Source of the DNA: Liolophura sinensis
Taxonomy: Eukaryota; Mollusca; Polyplacophora; Chitonida; Chitonidae
Assembly (NCBI RefSeq): GCF_032854445.1
Contig: NW_027018136.1
Location: 1 to 64,000 of the forward strand
Direction of reading: 5' to 3'
Length of the DNA: 64,000 bases
Positions within the stretch are counted from its first letter, which is position 1; every line of letters begins with the position of its first letter. Below are positions 35,701 to 48,884 of the stretch, one piece after another. Under the pieces are notes generated by a model. It saw nothing but the letters and a program-made list of their open reading frames with translations, was not told the DNA's origin and did no database searches. The position numbers and the translations under genes were made by a program.

Positions 35701-37997
35701 TATTGGTCGGAGAGCAACGCGGTTTGCACCATACGATTTCTCGTCACAAAATACGTCGGATTAGGCTCTTTCTAGTAGCACTGGAACAGTTTTTCCACTT
35801 TTGCATTTTTGCCTGGTCTTTTTGTTAATTGAAATCGGCTACACTGTACTCTGTACAATCGCGACTGGTCATTACTATATTCAACTTTTGACTATAAGTT
35901 ATGTGCCCTTCGGTAGCCCAGAAGACCTGAAATCTTTGGGCCCAGCCCATTTAACTGACCCAGCAATTGTCTTACTTCTAAGTGCAAGACAATCTCAATG
36001 TCTTTATCTACGTGTAGAAAAACCACACCATTTGTACATAAAAAACACAAGGTACTTGATACAGTCTGCTGTAGAAAGTACAACCAAACACTGACCCACA
36101 TTTTTAAGGTGCCAAAAGATGCAGAATTGGGCCAGGCATCGGCAGCTGTTAAAAAATTGCAAATATCCCTGGTTTCCATGGACTAAGAGCCGTTGCTGGG
36201 CACGTGATTATGACATAAATGATCATTCAATTGTCACTACAGCCAAAAGTATTGGTCGGAGAGCAACGCGGTTTGCACCATTCGATTTCTCGTCACAAAA
36301 TACGTCGGATTAGCCTCTTACCAGCAGCACTGGAACAGTTTTTTCCACTTTTGCATTTTTACCTGGTCTTTTTGTCAATTGAAATCGGCTACACTGTACT
36401 CTGTACAATCGCGACTGGTCATTACTATATTCAACTTTTGATTATAAGTTATGTGCCCTTCGGTAGCCCAGAAGACGTCAAATCTTTGGGCTAAGCCCAT
36501 TTAACTCACCCAGCAATTGCCTTACTTCTAAGTGCAAGACAAACTCAATGTCTTTATCTACGTGTAGAAAAACCACACCATTTGTACATAAAAAACACAA
36601 GGTACTTGATACAGTCTGCTGTGAAAAGTACAAATAAACACTGACCCACATTTATAAGGTGCCAAAAGATGCGGAATTGAGCCAGGCATCGGCAGCTGTT
36701 GAAAAATTGGAAATTTCCCTGGTTTCCATGGAGTAAGAGCCGTTGCTGGGCACGTGATTATGACATAAATGATCATTCAATTGTCACTACAGGCAAAAGT
36801 ATTGGTCGGAGAGCAACGCGGTTTGCACCATTCGATTTCTCGTCACAAAATACGTCGGATTAGCCTCTTACCAGCAGCACTGGAACAGTTTTTCCACTTT
36901 TGCATTTTTACCTGGTATTTTTGTTAATTGAAATCGGCTACACTGTACTCTGTACAATCGCGACTGGTCATTACTATATTCAACTTTTGACTATAAGTTA
37001 TGTGCCCTTCGGTAGCCCAGAAGACCTGAAATCTTTGGGCCAAGCCCATTTAACTCACCCAGCAATTGCCTTACTTCTAAGTGCAAGACAATCTCAATGT
37101 CTTTATCTACGTGTAGAAAAACCACACCATTTGTACATAAAAACCACAAGGTACTTGATACAGTCTGCTGTAAAAAGTACAACTAAACACTGACCCACAT
37201 TTTTAAGGTGTCAAAAGATGCAGAATTGGGCCAGGCATCGGCAGCTGTTAAAAAATTGCAAATATCCCTGGTTTCCATGGAGTAAGAGCCGTTGCTGGGC
37301 ACGTGATTATGACATAAATGATCATTCAATTGTTACTACAGGCAAAAGTATTGGTCGGAGAGCAACGCGGTTTGCACCATTCGATTTCTCGTCACAAAAT
37401 ACGTCGGATTAGCCTCTTACCAGCAGCACTGGAACAGTTTTTCCACTTTTGCATTTTTGCCTGGTCTTTTTGTTAATTGAAACCGGCTACACTGCACTCT
37501 GTACAATCGCGACTGGTCATTACTATATTCAACTTTTGACTATAAGTTATGTGCCCTTCGGTAGCCCAGAAGACCTGAAATCTTTGGGCCAAGCCCATTT
37601 AACTCACCCAGCAATTGCCTTACTTCTAAGTGCAAGACAATCTCAATGTCTTTATCTACGTGTAGAAAAACCACACCATTTGTACGTGAAAAACACAAGG
37701 TACTTGATACAGTCTGCTGTAAAAAGTACAACTAAACACTGACCCACTTCAGTAAGGTGCCAAAAGATGCGGAATTGAGCCAGGCATCGGCAGCTGTTGA
37801 AAAATTGCAAATTTCCCTGGTTTCCATGGAGTAAGAGCCGTTGCTGGGCACGTGATTATGACATCAATGATCAATCAATTGTCGCTACAGCCAAAAGTAT
37901 TGGTCGGAGAGCAACGCGGTTTGCACCATTCGATTTCTCGTCACAAAATACGTCGGATTAGGCTCTTACCAGCAGCACTGGAACAGTTTTTTCACTT
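33688..37997 (+). repeat. Block B HOR unit 5 with element (Q1-X-Q1-Q2-Q3-Q4-Q5)
   Basis: Seven monomers plus the inserted element and its 4-bp target duplication predict 4300 bases; 4310 are present, the surplus being single-base insertions before about 35.7 kb. The added pair relative to the plain unit is monomer X (with the element just before it) and a second Q1 carrying ACACCGTACTCTG and CACCATACGATTT. Order and variants match the next unit. Confidence 0.9.
34140..34595. mobile_element. MITE-like element, copy 2
   Basis: 456 bases, in the same monomer position, with the same GTAT flanks and the same inverted ends as the copy at 21605. It carries several single-base indels absent from the other two copies: CGATTTGTAG, AGGGTTGTAAAG, GGAAAATTGTC, GAGAGGGACAC and CTGCCGCATGG. 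It shares GTTGCTAGGCACC with copy 3 against GTTGCTGGGCACC in copy 1. Its indels match the locally noisy quality of the surrounding satellite. Confidence 0.88.
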
Positions 37998-40900
37998 TTG
38001 CATTTTTGCCTGGTCTTTTTCTCAATTGAAATCGGCTACACTGTACTCTGTACAATCGCGACTGGTCATTACTATATTCAACTTTTGACTATAAGTTATG
38101 TGCCCTTCGGTAGCCCAGAAGACCTGAAATCTTTCGGCTAAGCCCATTTAACTCACCCAGCAATTGTCTTACTTCTAAGTCCAAGACAATCTCAATGTCT
38201 TTATCTACGTGTAGAAAAACCAGACCATTTGTACATAAAAAACACAAGGTACTTGATACAGCCTGCTGTAAAAAGTACAACTAAACACTGACCCACATTT
38301 ATAAGGTGCCAAAAGATGTGGAATTGGGCCAGGCATCGGCAGCTGTTGAAAAATTGCAAATATCCCTGGTTTCCATGGAGTAAGAGCCGTTGCTGGGCAC
38401 GTGATTATGACATCAATGATCATTGATCTGTCGCTACAGCCAAAAGTATGGACACAGACCCCCATTACAACTTCCGTTTTTCAGTAGGGACGATTGTAGT
38501 TCTGTGTATTTTAGGGTGTAAAGTCTTTTTGTGCTGCCAGCCTGCCGTTTTTGGTGCACAGGTGCATGCTTGGTATCAAAATGATGGAAATTGTCTAAGC
38601 TTTGGGCAGGTATGAGTTTTAATGGTGAAAGTTTGAAATTCTGGGCGAGAGGACACAAGGAGACAGGTGGTGATGAGGCTGCGAGTGACGTCCCCTTGGC
38701 GTTGCTAGGCACCCCTCCCAGCTGCCGGCATGGAAAGGTCCAGATTTTGACGGTCAACCTATGTCAAGATTTTTACAGCTTCTTTCTCACATGCTGGGCC
38801 AGGTATGCACCAAAACTTATTGGCCTCGGAATGTTTGGGACTGAGCTACAGCGCTAAACGTTAACATTGTCGCTTATGGAAAACTAATGGGGGTCTGTGG
38901 CCGTATTGGTCGGAGAGCAACGCGGTTTGCACCATTCGATTTCTCGTCACAAAATACGTCGGATTAGCCTCTTACCAGCAGCACTGGAACAGTTTTTCCA
39001 CTTTTGCATTTTTGCTTCGTCTTTTTGTTAATTGAAATCGGCTAAACTGTACTCTGTACAATCGCGACTGGTCATTACTATATTCAACTTTTGACTATAA
39101 GTTATGTGCCCTTCGGTAGCCCAGAAGACGTCAAATCTTTCGGCTAAGCCCATTTAACTCACCCAGCAATTGCCTTACTTCTAAGTCCAAGACAATCTTA
39201 ATGTCTTTATCTACGTGTAGAATAACCACACCATTTGTACGTGAAAAACACAAGGTACTTGATACAGTCTGCTGTAAAAAGTACAACTAAACACTGACCC
39301 ACTTCAGTAAGGTGCCAAAAGATGCGGAATTGAGCCAGGCATCGGCAGCTGTTGAAAAATTGCAAATTTCCCTGGTTTCCATGGAGTAAGAGCCGTTGCT
39401 GGGCACGTGATTATGACATCAATGATCAATCAATTGTCGCTACAGCCAAAAGTATTGGTCGGAGAGCAACGCGGTTTGCACCATTCGATTTCTCGTCACA
39501 AAATACGTCGGATTAGTCTCTTACCAGCAGCACTGGAACAGTTTTTTCACTTTTGCATTTTTGCCTGGTCTTTTTCTCAATTGAAATCGGCTACACCGTA
39601 CTCTGTACAATCGCGACTGGTCATTACTATATTCAACTTTTGACTATAAGTTATGTGCCCTTCGGTAGCCCAGAAGACCTGAAATCTTTGGGCTAAGCCC
39701 ATTTAACTCACCCAGCAATTGTCTTACTTCTAAGTCCAAGACAATCTCAATGTCTTTATCTACGTGTAGAAAAACCAGACCATTTGTACATAAAAAACAC
39801 AAGGTACTTGATACAGCCTGCTGTAAAAAGTACAACTAAACACTGACCCACATTTATAAGGTGCCAAAAGATGTGGAATTGGGCCAGGCATCGGCAGCTG
39901 TTGAAAAATTGCAAATATCCCTGGTTTCCATGGAGTAAGAGCCGTTGCTGGGCACGTGATTATGACATCAATGATCATTGATCTGTCGCTACAGCCAAAA
40001 GTATTGGTCGGAGAGCAACGCGGTTTGCACCATACGATTTCTCGTCACAAAATACGTCGGATTAGGCTCTTTCTAGTAGCACTGGAACAGTTTTTCCACT
40101 TTTGCATTTTTGCCTGGTCTTTTTGTTAATTGAAATCGGCTACACTGTACTCTGTACAATCGCGACTGGTCATTACTATATTCAACTTTTGACTATAAGT
40201 TATGTGCCCTTCGGTAGCCCAGAAGACCTGAAATCTTTGGGCCCAGCCCATTTAACTGACCCAGCAATTGTCTTACTTCTAAGTGCAAGACAATCTCAAT
40301 GTCTTTATCTACGTGTAGAAAAACCAGACCATTTGTACATAAAAAACACAAGGTACTTGATACAGCCTGCTGTAAAAAGTACAACTAAACACTGACCCAC
40401 ATTTATAAGGTGCCAAAAGATGTGGAATTGGGCCAGGCATCGGCAGCTGTTGAAAAATTGCAAATTTCCCTGGTTTCCATGGAGTAAGAGCCGTTGCTGG
40501 GCACGTGATTATGACATCAATGATCATTGATCTGTCGCTACAGCCAAAAGTATTGGTCGGAGAGCAACGCGGTTTGCACCATTCGATTTCTCGTCACAAA
40601 ATACGTCGGATTAGGCTCTTTCTAGTAGCACTGGAACAGTTTTTCCACTTTTGCATTTTTGCCTGGTCTTTTTGTTAATTGAAATCGGCTACACTGTACT
40701 CTGTACAATCGCGACTGGTCATTACTATATTCAACTTTTGACTATAAGTTATGTGCCCTTCGGTAGCCCAGAAGACCTGAAATCTTTGGGCCCAGCCCAT
40801 TTAACTGACCCAGCAATTGTCTTACTTCTAAGTGCAAGACAATCTCAATGTCTTTATCTACGTGTAGAAAAACCACACCATTTGTACATAAAAAACACAA

Positions 40901-42846
40901 GGTACTTGATACAGTCTGCTGTAGAAAGTACAACCAAACACTGACCCACATTTTTAAGGTGCCAAAAGATGCAGAATTGGGCCAGGCATCGGCAGCTGTT
41001 AAAAAATTGCAAATATCCCTGGTTTCCATGGACTAAGAGCCGTTGCTGGGCACGTGATTATGACATAAATGATCATTCAATTGTCACTACAGCCAAAAGT
41101 ATTGGTCGGAGAGCAACGCGGTTTGCACCATTCGATTTCTCGTCACAAAATACGTCGGATTAGCCTCTTACCAGCAGCACTGGAACAGTTTTTCCACTTT
41201 TGCATTTTTACCTGGTCTTTTTGTCAATTGAAATCGGCTACACTGTACTCTGTACAATCGCGACTGGTCATTACTATATTCAACTTTTGATTATAAGTTA
41301 TGTGCCCTTCGGTAGCCCAGAAGACGTCAAATCTTTGGGCTAAGCCCATTTAACTCACCCAGCAATTGCCTTACTTCTAAGTGCAAGACAAACTCAATGT
41401 CTTTATCTACGTGTAGAAAAACCACACCATTTGTACATAAAAAACACAAGGTACTTGATACAGTCTGCTGTGAAAAGTACAAATAAACACTGACCCACAT
41501 TTATAAGGTGCCAAAAGATGCGGAATTGAGCCAGGCATCGGCAGCTGTTGAAAAATTGGAAATTTCCCTGGTTTCCATGGAGTAAGAGCCGTTGCTGGGC
41601 ACGTGATTATGACATAAATGATCATTCAATTGTCACTACAGGCAAAAGTATTGGTCGGAGAGCAACGCGGTTTGCACCATTCGATTTCTCGTCACAAAAT
41701 ACGTCGGATTAGCCTCTTACCAGCAGCACTGGAACAGTTTTTCCACTTTTGCATTTTTACCTGGTATTTTTGTTAATTGAAATCGGCTACACTGTACTCT
41801 GTACAATCGCGACTGGTCATTACTATATTCAACTTTTGACTATAAGTTATGTGCCCTTCGGTAGCCCAGAAGACCTGAAATCTTTGGGCCAAGCCCATTT
41901 AACTCACCCAGCAATTGCCTTACTTCTAAGTGCAAGACAATCTCAATGTCTTTATCTACGTGTAGAAAAACCACACCATTTGTACATAAAAACCACAAGG
42001 TACTTGATACAGTCTGCTGTAAAAAGTACAACTAAACACTGACCCACATTTTTAAGGTGTCAAAAGATGCAGAATTGGGCCAGGCATCGGCAGCTGTTAA
42101 AAAATTGCAAATATCCCTGGTTTCCATGGAGTAAGAGCCGTTGCTGGGCACGTGATTATGACATAAATGATCATTCAATTGTCACTACAGGCAAAAGTAT
42201 TGGTCGGAGAGCAACGCGGTTTGCACCATTCGATTTGTCGTCACAAAATACGTCGGATTAGCCTCTTACCAGCAGCACTGGAACAGTTTCTCCACTTTTG
42301 CATTTTTGCCTGGTCTTTTTGTTAATTGAAACCGGCTACACTGCACTCTGTACAATCGCGACTGGTCATTACTATATTCAACTTTTGACTATAAGTTATG
42401 TGCCCTTCGGTAGCCCAGAAGACCTGAAATCTTTGGGCCAAGCCCATTTAACTCACCCAGCAATTGCCTTACTTCTAAGTGCAAGACAATCTCAATGTCT
42501 TTATCTACGTGTAGAAAAACCACACCATTTGTACGTGAAAAACACAAGGTACTTGATACAGTCTGCTGTAAAAAGTACAACTAAACACTGACCCACTTCA
42601 GTAAGGTGCCAAAAGATGCGGAATTGAGCCAGGCATCGGCAGCTGTTGAAAAATTGCAAATTTCCCTGGTTTCCATGGAGTAAGAGCCGTTGCTGGGCAC
42701 GTGATTATGACATCAATGATCAATCAATTGTCGCTACAGCCAAAAGTATTGGTCGGAGAGCAACGCGGTTTGCACCATTCGATTTCTCGTCACAAAATAC
42801 GTCGGATTAGTCTCTTACCAGCAGCACTGGAACAGTTTTTTCACTT
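37998..42846 (+). repeat. Block B HOR unit 6 with element and an extra chimeric Q2
   Basis: Order is Q1 (37998), element and X, Q1 (39553), Q2/Q1 chimera (40102), Q2 (40651), Q3 (41200), Q4 (41749), Q5 (42298). Eight monomers plus 457 bases for the element and its duplication give 4849, exactly the observed length. The monomer at 40102 starts as Q2 (GGGCCCAGCC, AAGTGCAAG) and ends as Q1 (CCAGACC, CAGCCTGCTG), with the switch between 40285 and 40327. Confidence 0.92.
38450..38902. mobile_element. MITE-like element, copy 3
   Basis: 453 bases, nearly identical to copy 1 apart from GTTGCTAGGCACC, with GTAT on both sides (38446-38449 and 38903-38906). It sits at the same monomer position as the other copies, so it is a product of satellite amplification and not a new insertion. 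Confidence 0.9.
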
Positions 42847-45042
42847 TTGCATTTTTGCCTGGTCTTTTTCTCAATTGAAATCGGCTACACTGTACTCTGT
42901 ACAATCGCGACTGGTCATTACTATATTCAACTTTTGACTATAAGTTATGTGCCCTTCGGTAGCCCAGAAGACCTGAAATCTTTGGGCTAAGCCCATTTAA
43001 CTCACCCAGCAATTGTCTTACTTCTAAGTCCAAGACAATCTCAATGTCTTTATCTACGTGTAGAAAAACCAGACCATTTGTACATAAAAAACACAAGGTA
43101 CTTGATACAGCCTGCTGTAAAAAGTACAACTAAACACTGACCCACATTTATAAGGTGCCAAAAGATGTGGAATTGGGCCAGGCATCGGCAGCTGTTGAAA
43201 AATTGCAAATATCCCTGGTTTCCATGGAGTAAGAGCCGTTGCTGGGCACGTGATTATGACATCAATGATCATTGATCTGTCTCTACAGCCAAAAGTATTG
43301 GTCGGAGAGCAACGCGGTTTGCACCATTCGATTTCTCGTCACAAAATACGTCGGATTAGGCTCTTTCTAGTAGCACTGGAACAGTTTTTCCACTTTTGCA
43401 TTTTTGCCTGGTCTTTTTGTTAATTGAAATCGGCTACACTGTACTCTGTACAATCGCGACTGGTCATTACTATATTCAACTTTTGACTATAAGTTATGTG
43501 CCCTTCGGTAGCCCAGAAGACCTGAAATCTTTGGGCCCAGCCCATTTAACTGACCCAGCAATTGTCTTACTTCTAAGTGCAAGACAATCTCAATGTCTTT
43601 ATCTACGTGTAGAAAAACCACACCATTTGTACATAAAAACCACAAGGTACTTGATACAGTCTGCTGTAAAAAGTACAACTAAACACTGACCCACATTTTT
43701 AAGGTGTCAAAAGATGCAGAATTGGGCCAGGCATCGGCAGCTGTTAAAAAATTGCAAATATCCCTGGTTTCCATGGAGTAAGAGCCGTTGCTGGGCACGT
43801 GATTATGACATAAATGATCATTCAATTCTCACTACAGCCAAAAGTATTGGTCGGAGAGCAACGCGGTTTGCACCATTCGATTTCTCGTCACAAAATACGT
43901 CGGATTAGCCTCTTACCAGCAGCACTGGAACAGTTTTTCCACTTTTGCATTTTTACCTGGTCTTTTTGTCAATTGAAATCGGCTACACTGTACTCTGTAC
44001 AATCGCGACTGGTCATTACTATATTCAACTTTTGATTATAAGTTATGTGCCCTTCGGTAGCCCAGAAGACGTCAAATCTTTGGGCTAAGCCCATTTAACT
44101 CACCCAGCAATTGCCTTACTTCTAAGTGCAAGACAAACTCAATGTCTTTATCTACGTGTAGAAAAACCACACCATTTGTACATAAAAAACACAAGGTACT
44201 TGATACAGTCTGCTGTGAAAAGTACAAATAAACTCTGACCCACATTTATAAGGTGCCAAAAGATGCGGAATTGAGCCAGGCATCGGCAGCTGTTGAAAAA
44301 TTGGAAATTTCCCTGGTTTCCATGGAGTAAGAGCCGTTGCTGGGCACGTGATTATGACATAAATGATCATTCAATTGTCACTACAGGCAAAAGTATTGGT
44401 CGGAGAGCAACGCGGTTTGCACCATTCGATTTCTCGTCACAAAATACGTCGGATTAGCCTCTTACCAGCAGCACTGAAACAGTTTTTCCACTTTTGCATT
44501 TTTACCTGGTATTTTTGTTAATTGAAATCGGCTACACTGTACTCTGTACAATCGCGACTGGTCATTACTATATTCAACTTTTGACTATAAGTTATGTGCC
44601 CTTCGGTAGCCCAGAAGACCTGAAATCTTTGGGCCAAGCCCATTTAACTCACCCAGCAATTGCCTTACTTCTAAGTGCAAGACAATCTCAATGTCTTTAT
44701 CTACGTGTAGAAAAACCACACCATTTGTACGTGAAAAACACAAGGTACTTGATACAGTCTGCTGTAAAAAGTACAACTAAACACTGACCCACTTCAGTAA
44801 GGTGCCAAAAGATGCGGAATTGAGCCAGGCATCGGCAGCTGTTGAAAAATTGCAAATTTCCCTGGTTTCCATGGAGTAAGAGCCGTTGCTGGGCACGTGA
44901 TTATGACATCAATGATCAATCAATTGTCGCTACAGCCAAAAGTATTGGTCGGAGAGCAACGCGGTTTGCACCATTCGATTTCTCGTCACAAAATACGTCG
45001 GATTAGTCTCTTACCAGCAGCACTGGAACAGTTTTTTCACTT
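42847..45042 (+). repeat. Block B HOR unit 7, shortened by a Q4/Q5 fusion
   Basis: Four monomers (Q1 42847, Q2 43396, Q3 43945, Q4/Q5 44494), 2196 bases, exactly one monomer short. The last monomer begins as Q4 (ACCTGGTATTTTT, GAAATCGG, ACTGTACTC) and ends as Q5 (TACGTGAAAAACAC, ACCCACTTCAGT). The switch lies between 44541 and 44730, where Q4 and Q5 are identical. The end of the Q2 at 43396 is also Q4-like (AAAACCACAAGG, AAGGTGTCAAAAG). Confidence 0.9.
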
Positions 45043-46139
45043 TTGCATTTTTGCCTGGTCTTTTTCTCAATTGAAATCGGCTACACCGTACTCTGTACAA
45101 TCGCGACTGGTCATTACTATATTCAACTTTTGACTATAAGTTATGTGCCCTTCGGTAGCCCAGAAGACCTGAAATCTTTGGGCTAAGCCCATTTAACTCA
45201 CCCAGCAATTGTCTTACTTCTAAGTCCAAGACAATCTCAATGTCTTTATCTACGTGTAGAAAAACCAGACCATTTGTACATAAAAAACACAAGGTACTTG
45301 ATACAGCCTGCTGTAAAAAGTACAACTAAACACTGACCCACATTTATAAGGTGCCAAAAGATGTGGAATTGGGCCAGGCATCGGCAGCTGTTGAAAAATT
45401 GCAAATATCCCTGGTTTCCATGGAGTAAGAGCCGTTGCTGGGCACGTGATTATGACATCAATGATCATTGATCTGTCGCTACAGCCAAAAGTATTGGTCG
45501 GAGAGCAACGCGGTTTGCACCATACGATTTCTCGTCACAAAATACGTCGGATTAGGCTCTTTCTAGTAGCACTGGAACAGTTTTTCCACTTTTGCATTTT
45601 TGCCTGGTCTTTTTGTTAATTGAAATCGGCTACACTGTACTCTGTACAATCGCGACTGGTCATTACTATATTCAACTTTTGACTATAAGTTATGTGCCCT
45701 TCGGTAGCCCAGAAGACCTGAAATCTTTGGGCCCAGCCCATTTAACTGACCCAGCAATTGTCTTACTTCTAAGTGCAAGACAATCTCAATGTCTTTATCT
45801 ACGTGTAGAAAAACCAGACCATTTGTACATAAAAACACAAGGTACTTGATACAGCCTGCTGTAAAAAGTACAACTAAACACTGACCCACATTTTTAAGGT
45901 GTCAAAAGATGCAGAATTGGGCCAGGCATCGGCAGCTGTTAAAAAATTGCAAATATCCCTGGTTTCCATGGAGTAAGAGCCGTTGCTGGGCACGTGATTA
46001 TGACATAAATGATCATTCAATTGTCACTACAGCCAAAAGTATTGGTCGGAGAGCAACGCGGTTTGCACCATTCGATTTGTCGTCACAAAATACGTCGGAT
46101 TAGCCTCTTACCAGCAGCACTGAAACAGTTTTTCCACTT
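45043..46139 (+). repeat. Block B remnant unit 8 (Q1 plus Q2/Q1/Q4 mosaic)
   Basis: The Q1 at 45043 has ACACCGTACTCTG and CACCATACG, markers of the Q1 that follows monomer X elsewhere, yet X and the element are absent here. The next monomer (45592) starts as Q2, switches to Q1 between 45775 and 45817 and then to a Q4-type end (AAGGTGTCAAAAGATGCAG) after 45855. A Q5-type monomer follows at 46140. Confidence 0.85.
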
Positions 46140-47786
46140 TTGCATTTTTGCCTGGTCTTTTTGTTAATTGAAACCGGCTACACTGCACTCTGTACAATCG
46201 CGACTGGTCATTACTATATTCAACTTTTGACTATAAGTTATGTGCCCTTCGGTAGCCCAGAAGACCTGAAATCTTTGGGCCAAGCCCATTTAACTCACCC
46301 AGCAATTGCCTTACTTCTAAGTGCAAGACAATCTCAATGTCTTTATCTACGTGTAGAAAAACCACACCATTTGTACGTGAAAACCACAAGGTACTTGATA
46401 CAGTCTGCTGTAAAAAGTACAACTGAACACTAACCCACTTCAGTAAGGTGCCAAAAGATGCGGAATTGAGCCAGGCATCGGCAGCTGTTGAAAAATTGCA
46501 AATTTCCCTGGTTTCCATGGAGTAAGAGCCGTTGCTGGGCACGTGATTATGACATAAATGATCATTCAATTGTCGCTACAGCCAAAAGTATTGGTCGGAG
46601 AGCAACGCAGATTGCACCATTCGATTTCTCGTCACAAAATACGTCGGATTAGGCTCTTACTAGTAGCACTGGAACAGTTTTTCCACTTTTGCATTTTTGC
46701 CTGGTCTTTTTGTTAATTGAAATCGGCTACACTGTACTCTGTACAATCGCGACTGGTCATTACTATATTCAACTTTTGACTATAAGTTATGTGCCCTTCG
46801 GTAGCCCAGAAGACCTGAAATCTTTGGGCCAAGCCCATTTAACTCACCCAGCAATTGCCTTACTTCTAAGTGCAAGACAATCTCAATGTCTTTATCTACG
46901 TGTAGAAAAACCACACCATTTGTACATAAAAACCACAAGGTACTTGATACAGTCTGCTGTAAAAAGTACAACTAAACACTGACCCACATTTTTAAGGTGC
47001 CAAAAGATGCAGAATTGGGCCAGGCATCGGCAGCTGTTAAAAAATTGCAAATATCCCTGGTTTCCATGGAGTAAGAGCCGTTGCTGGGCACGTGATTATA
47101 ACATCAATGATCATTGATCTGTCGCTACAGCCAAAAGTATTGGTCGGAGAGCAACGCGGTTTGCACCATTCGATTTCTCGTCACAAAATACGTCGGATTA
47201 GCCTCTTACCAGCAGCACTGAAACAGTTTTACCACTTTTGCATTTTTGCCTGGTCTTTTTGTTAATTGAAATCGGCTACACTGTACTCTGTACAATCGCG
47301 ACTGGTCATTACTATATTCAACTTTTGACTATAAGTTATGTGCCCTTCGGTAGCCCAGAAGACCTGAAATCTTTGGGCCAAGCCCATTTAACTCACCCAG
47401 CAATTGTCTTACTTCTAAGTCCAAGACAATCTCAATGTCTTTATCTACGTGTAGAAAAACCAGACCATTTGTACATAAAAAACACAAGGTACTTGATACA
47501 GTCTGCTGTGAAAAGTACAACTAAACACTGACCCACATTTATAAGGTGCCAAAAGATGTGAAATTGGGCCAGGCATCGGCAGCTGTTGAAAAATTGCAAA
47601 TATCCCTGGTTTCCATGGAGTAAGAGCCGTTGCTGGGCACGTGATTATGACATCAATGATCAATCAATTGTCGCTACAGCCAAAAGTATTGATCGGAGAG
47701 CAACGCGGTTTGCACCATTCGATTTCTCGTCACAAAATACGTCGGATTAGCCTCTTACCAGCAGCACTGGAACAGTTTCTCCACTT
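46140..47786 (+). repeat. Transition from block B to block C (3 monomers)
   Basis: Monomers at 46140 (Q5-like, but ending ACTGAACACTAACCC), 46689 and 47238. They mix Q-type starts with block-C ends such as CGCAGATTGCACC and GATCAATCAATTG, and mark the change of repeat family. Spacing is exactly 549. Confidence 0.8.
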
Positions 47787-48884
47787 TTGCATTTTTGCCT
47801 GGTCTTTTTGTTAATTGAAATCGGCTACACTGTACTCTGTACAATCGCGACTGGTCATTACTATATTCAACTTTTGACTATAACTTATGTGCCCTTCGGT
47901 AGCCCAGAAGACGTCAAATCTTTGGGCCAAGCCCATTTAACTTACCCAGCAATTGCATTACTTCTAAGTGCAAGACAATCTCAATGTCTTTATCTACGTG
48001 TAGAAAAACCACACCATTTGTACATAAAAAACACAAGGTACTTGATACAGTCTGCTGTAGAAAGTACAACTAAACACTGACCCACATTTTTAAGGTGCCA
48101 AAAGATGCAGAATTGGGCCAGGCATCGGCAGCGGTAAAAAAATTGCAAATATCCCTGGTTTCCATGGAGTAAGAGCCGTTGCTGGGCACGTGATTATGAC
48201 ATCAATGATCATTGATCTGTCGCTACAGCCAAAAGTATTGGTCGGAGAGCAACGCGGTTTGCACCATTCGATTTCTCGTCACAAAATACGTCGGATTAGC
48301 CTCTTACCAGCAGCACTGGAACAGTTTTTCCACTTTTGCATTTTTACCTGGTATTTTTGTTAATTGAAATCGGCTACACTGTACTCTGTACAATCGCGAC
48401 TGGTCATTACTATATTCAACTTTTGACTATAAGTTATGTGCCCTTCGGTAGCCCAGAAGACCTGAAATGTTTGGGCCAAGCCCATTTAACTCACCCAGCA
48501 ATTGCCTTACTTCTAAGTCCAAGACAATCTCAATGTCTTTATCTACGTGTAGAAAAACCACACCATTTGTACATAAAAACCACAAGGTACTTGATACAGT
48601 CTGCTGTAAAAAGTACAACTAAACACTGACCCACTTTTTTAAGGTGCCAAAAGATGCAGAATTGGGCCAGGCATCGGCAGCTGTTGAAAAATTGCAAATA
48701 TCCCTGGTTTCCATGGAGTAAGAGCCGTTGCTGGGCACGTGATTATGACATCAATGATCAATCAATTGTCGCTACAGCCAAAAGTATTGATCGGAGAGCA
48801 ACGCGGTTTGCACCATTCGATTTCTCGTCACAAATACGTCGGATTAGCCTCTTACCAGCAGCACTGGAACAGTTTCTCCACATT
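47787..48884 (+). repeat. Block C unit 1 (2 monomers)
   Basis: Begins with the block-C marker monomer containing ATAACTTATG in place of ATAAGTTATG and TTAACTTACCC in place of TTAACTCACCC. The marker recurs at 48979, 51726, 54472, 56670, 58873 and 61072. The second monomer (48336) has ACCTGGTATTTTT and GAAATGTTTGGGCC. Confidence 0.85.
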
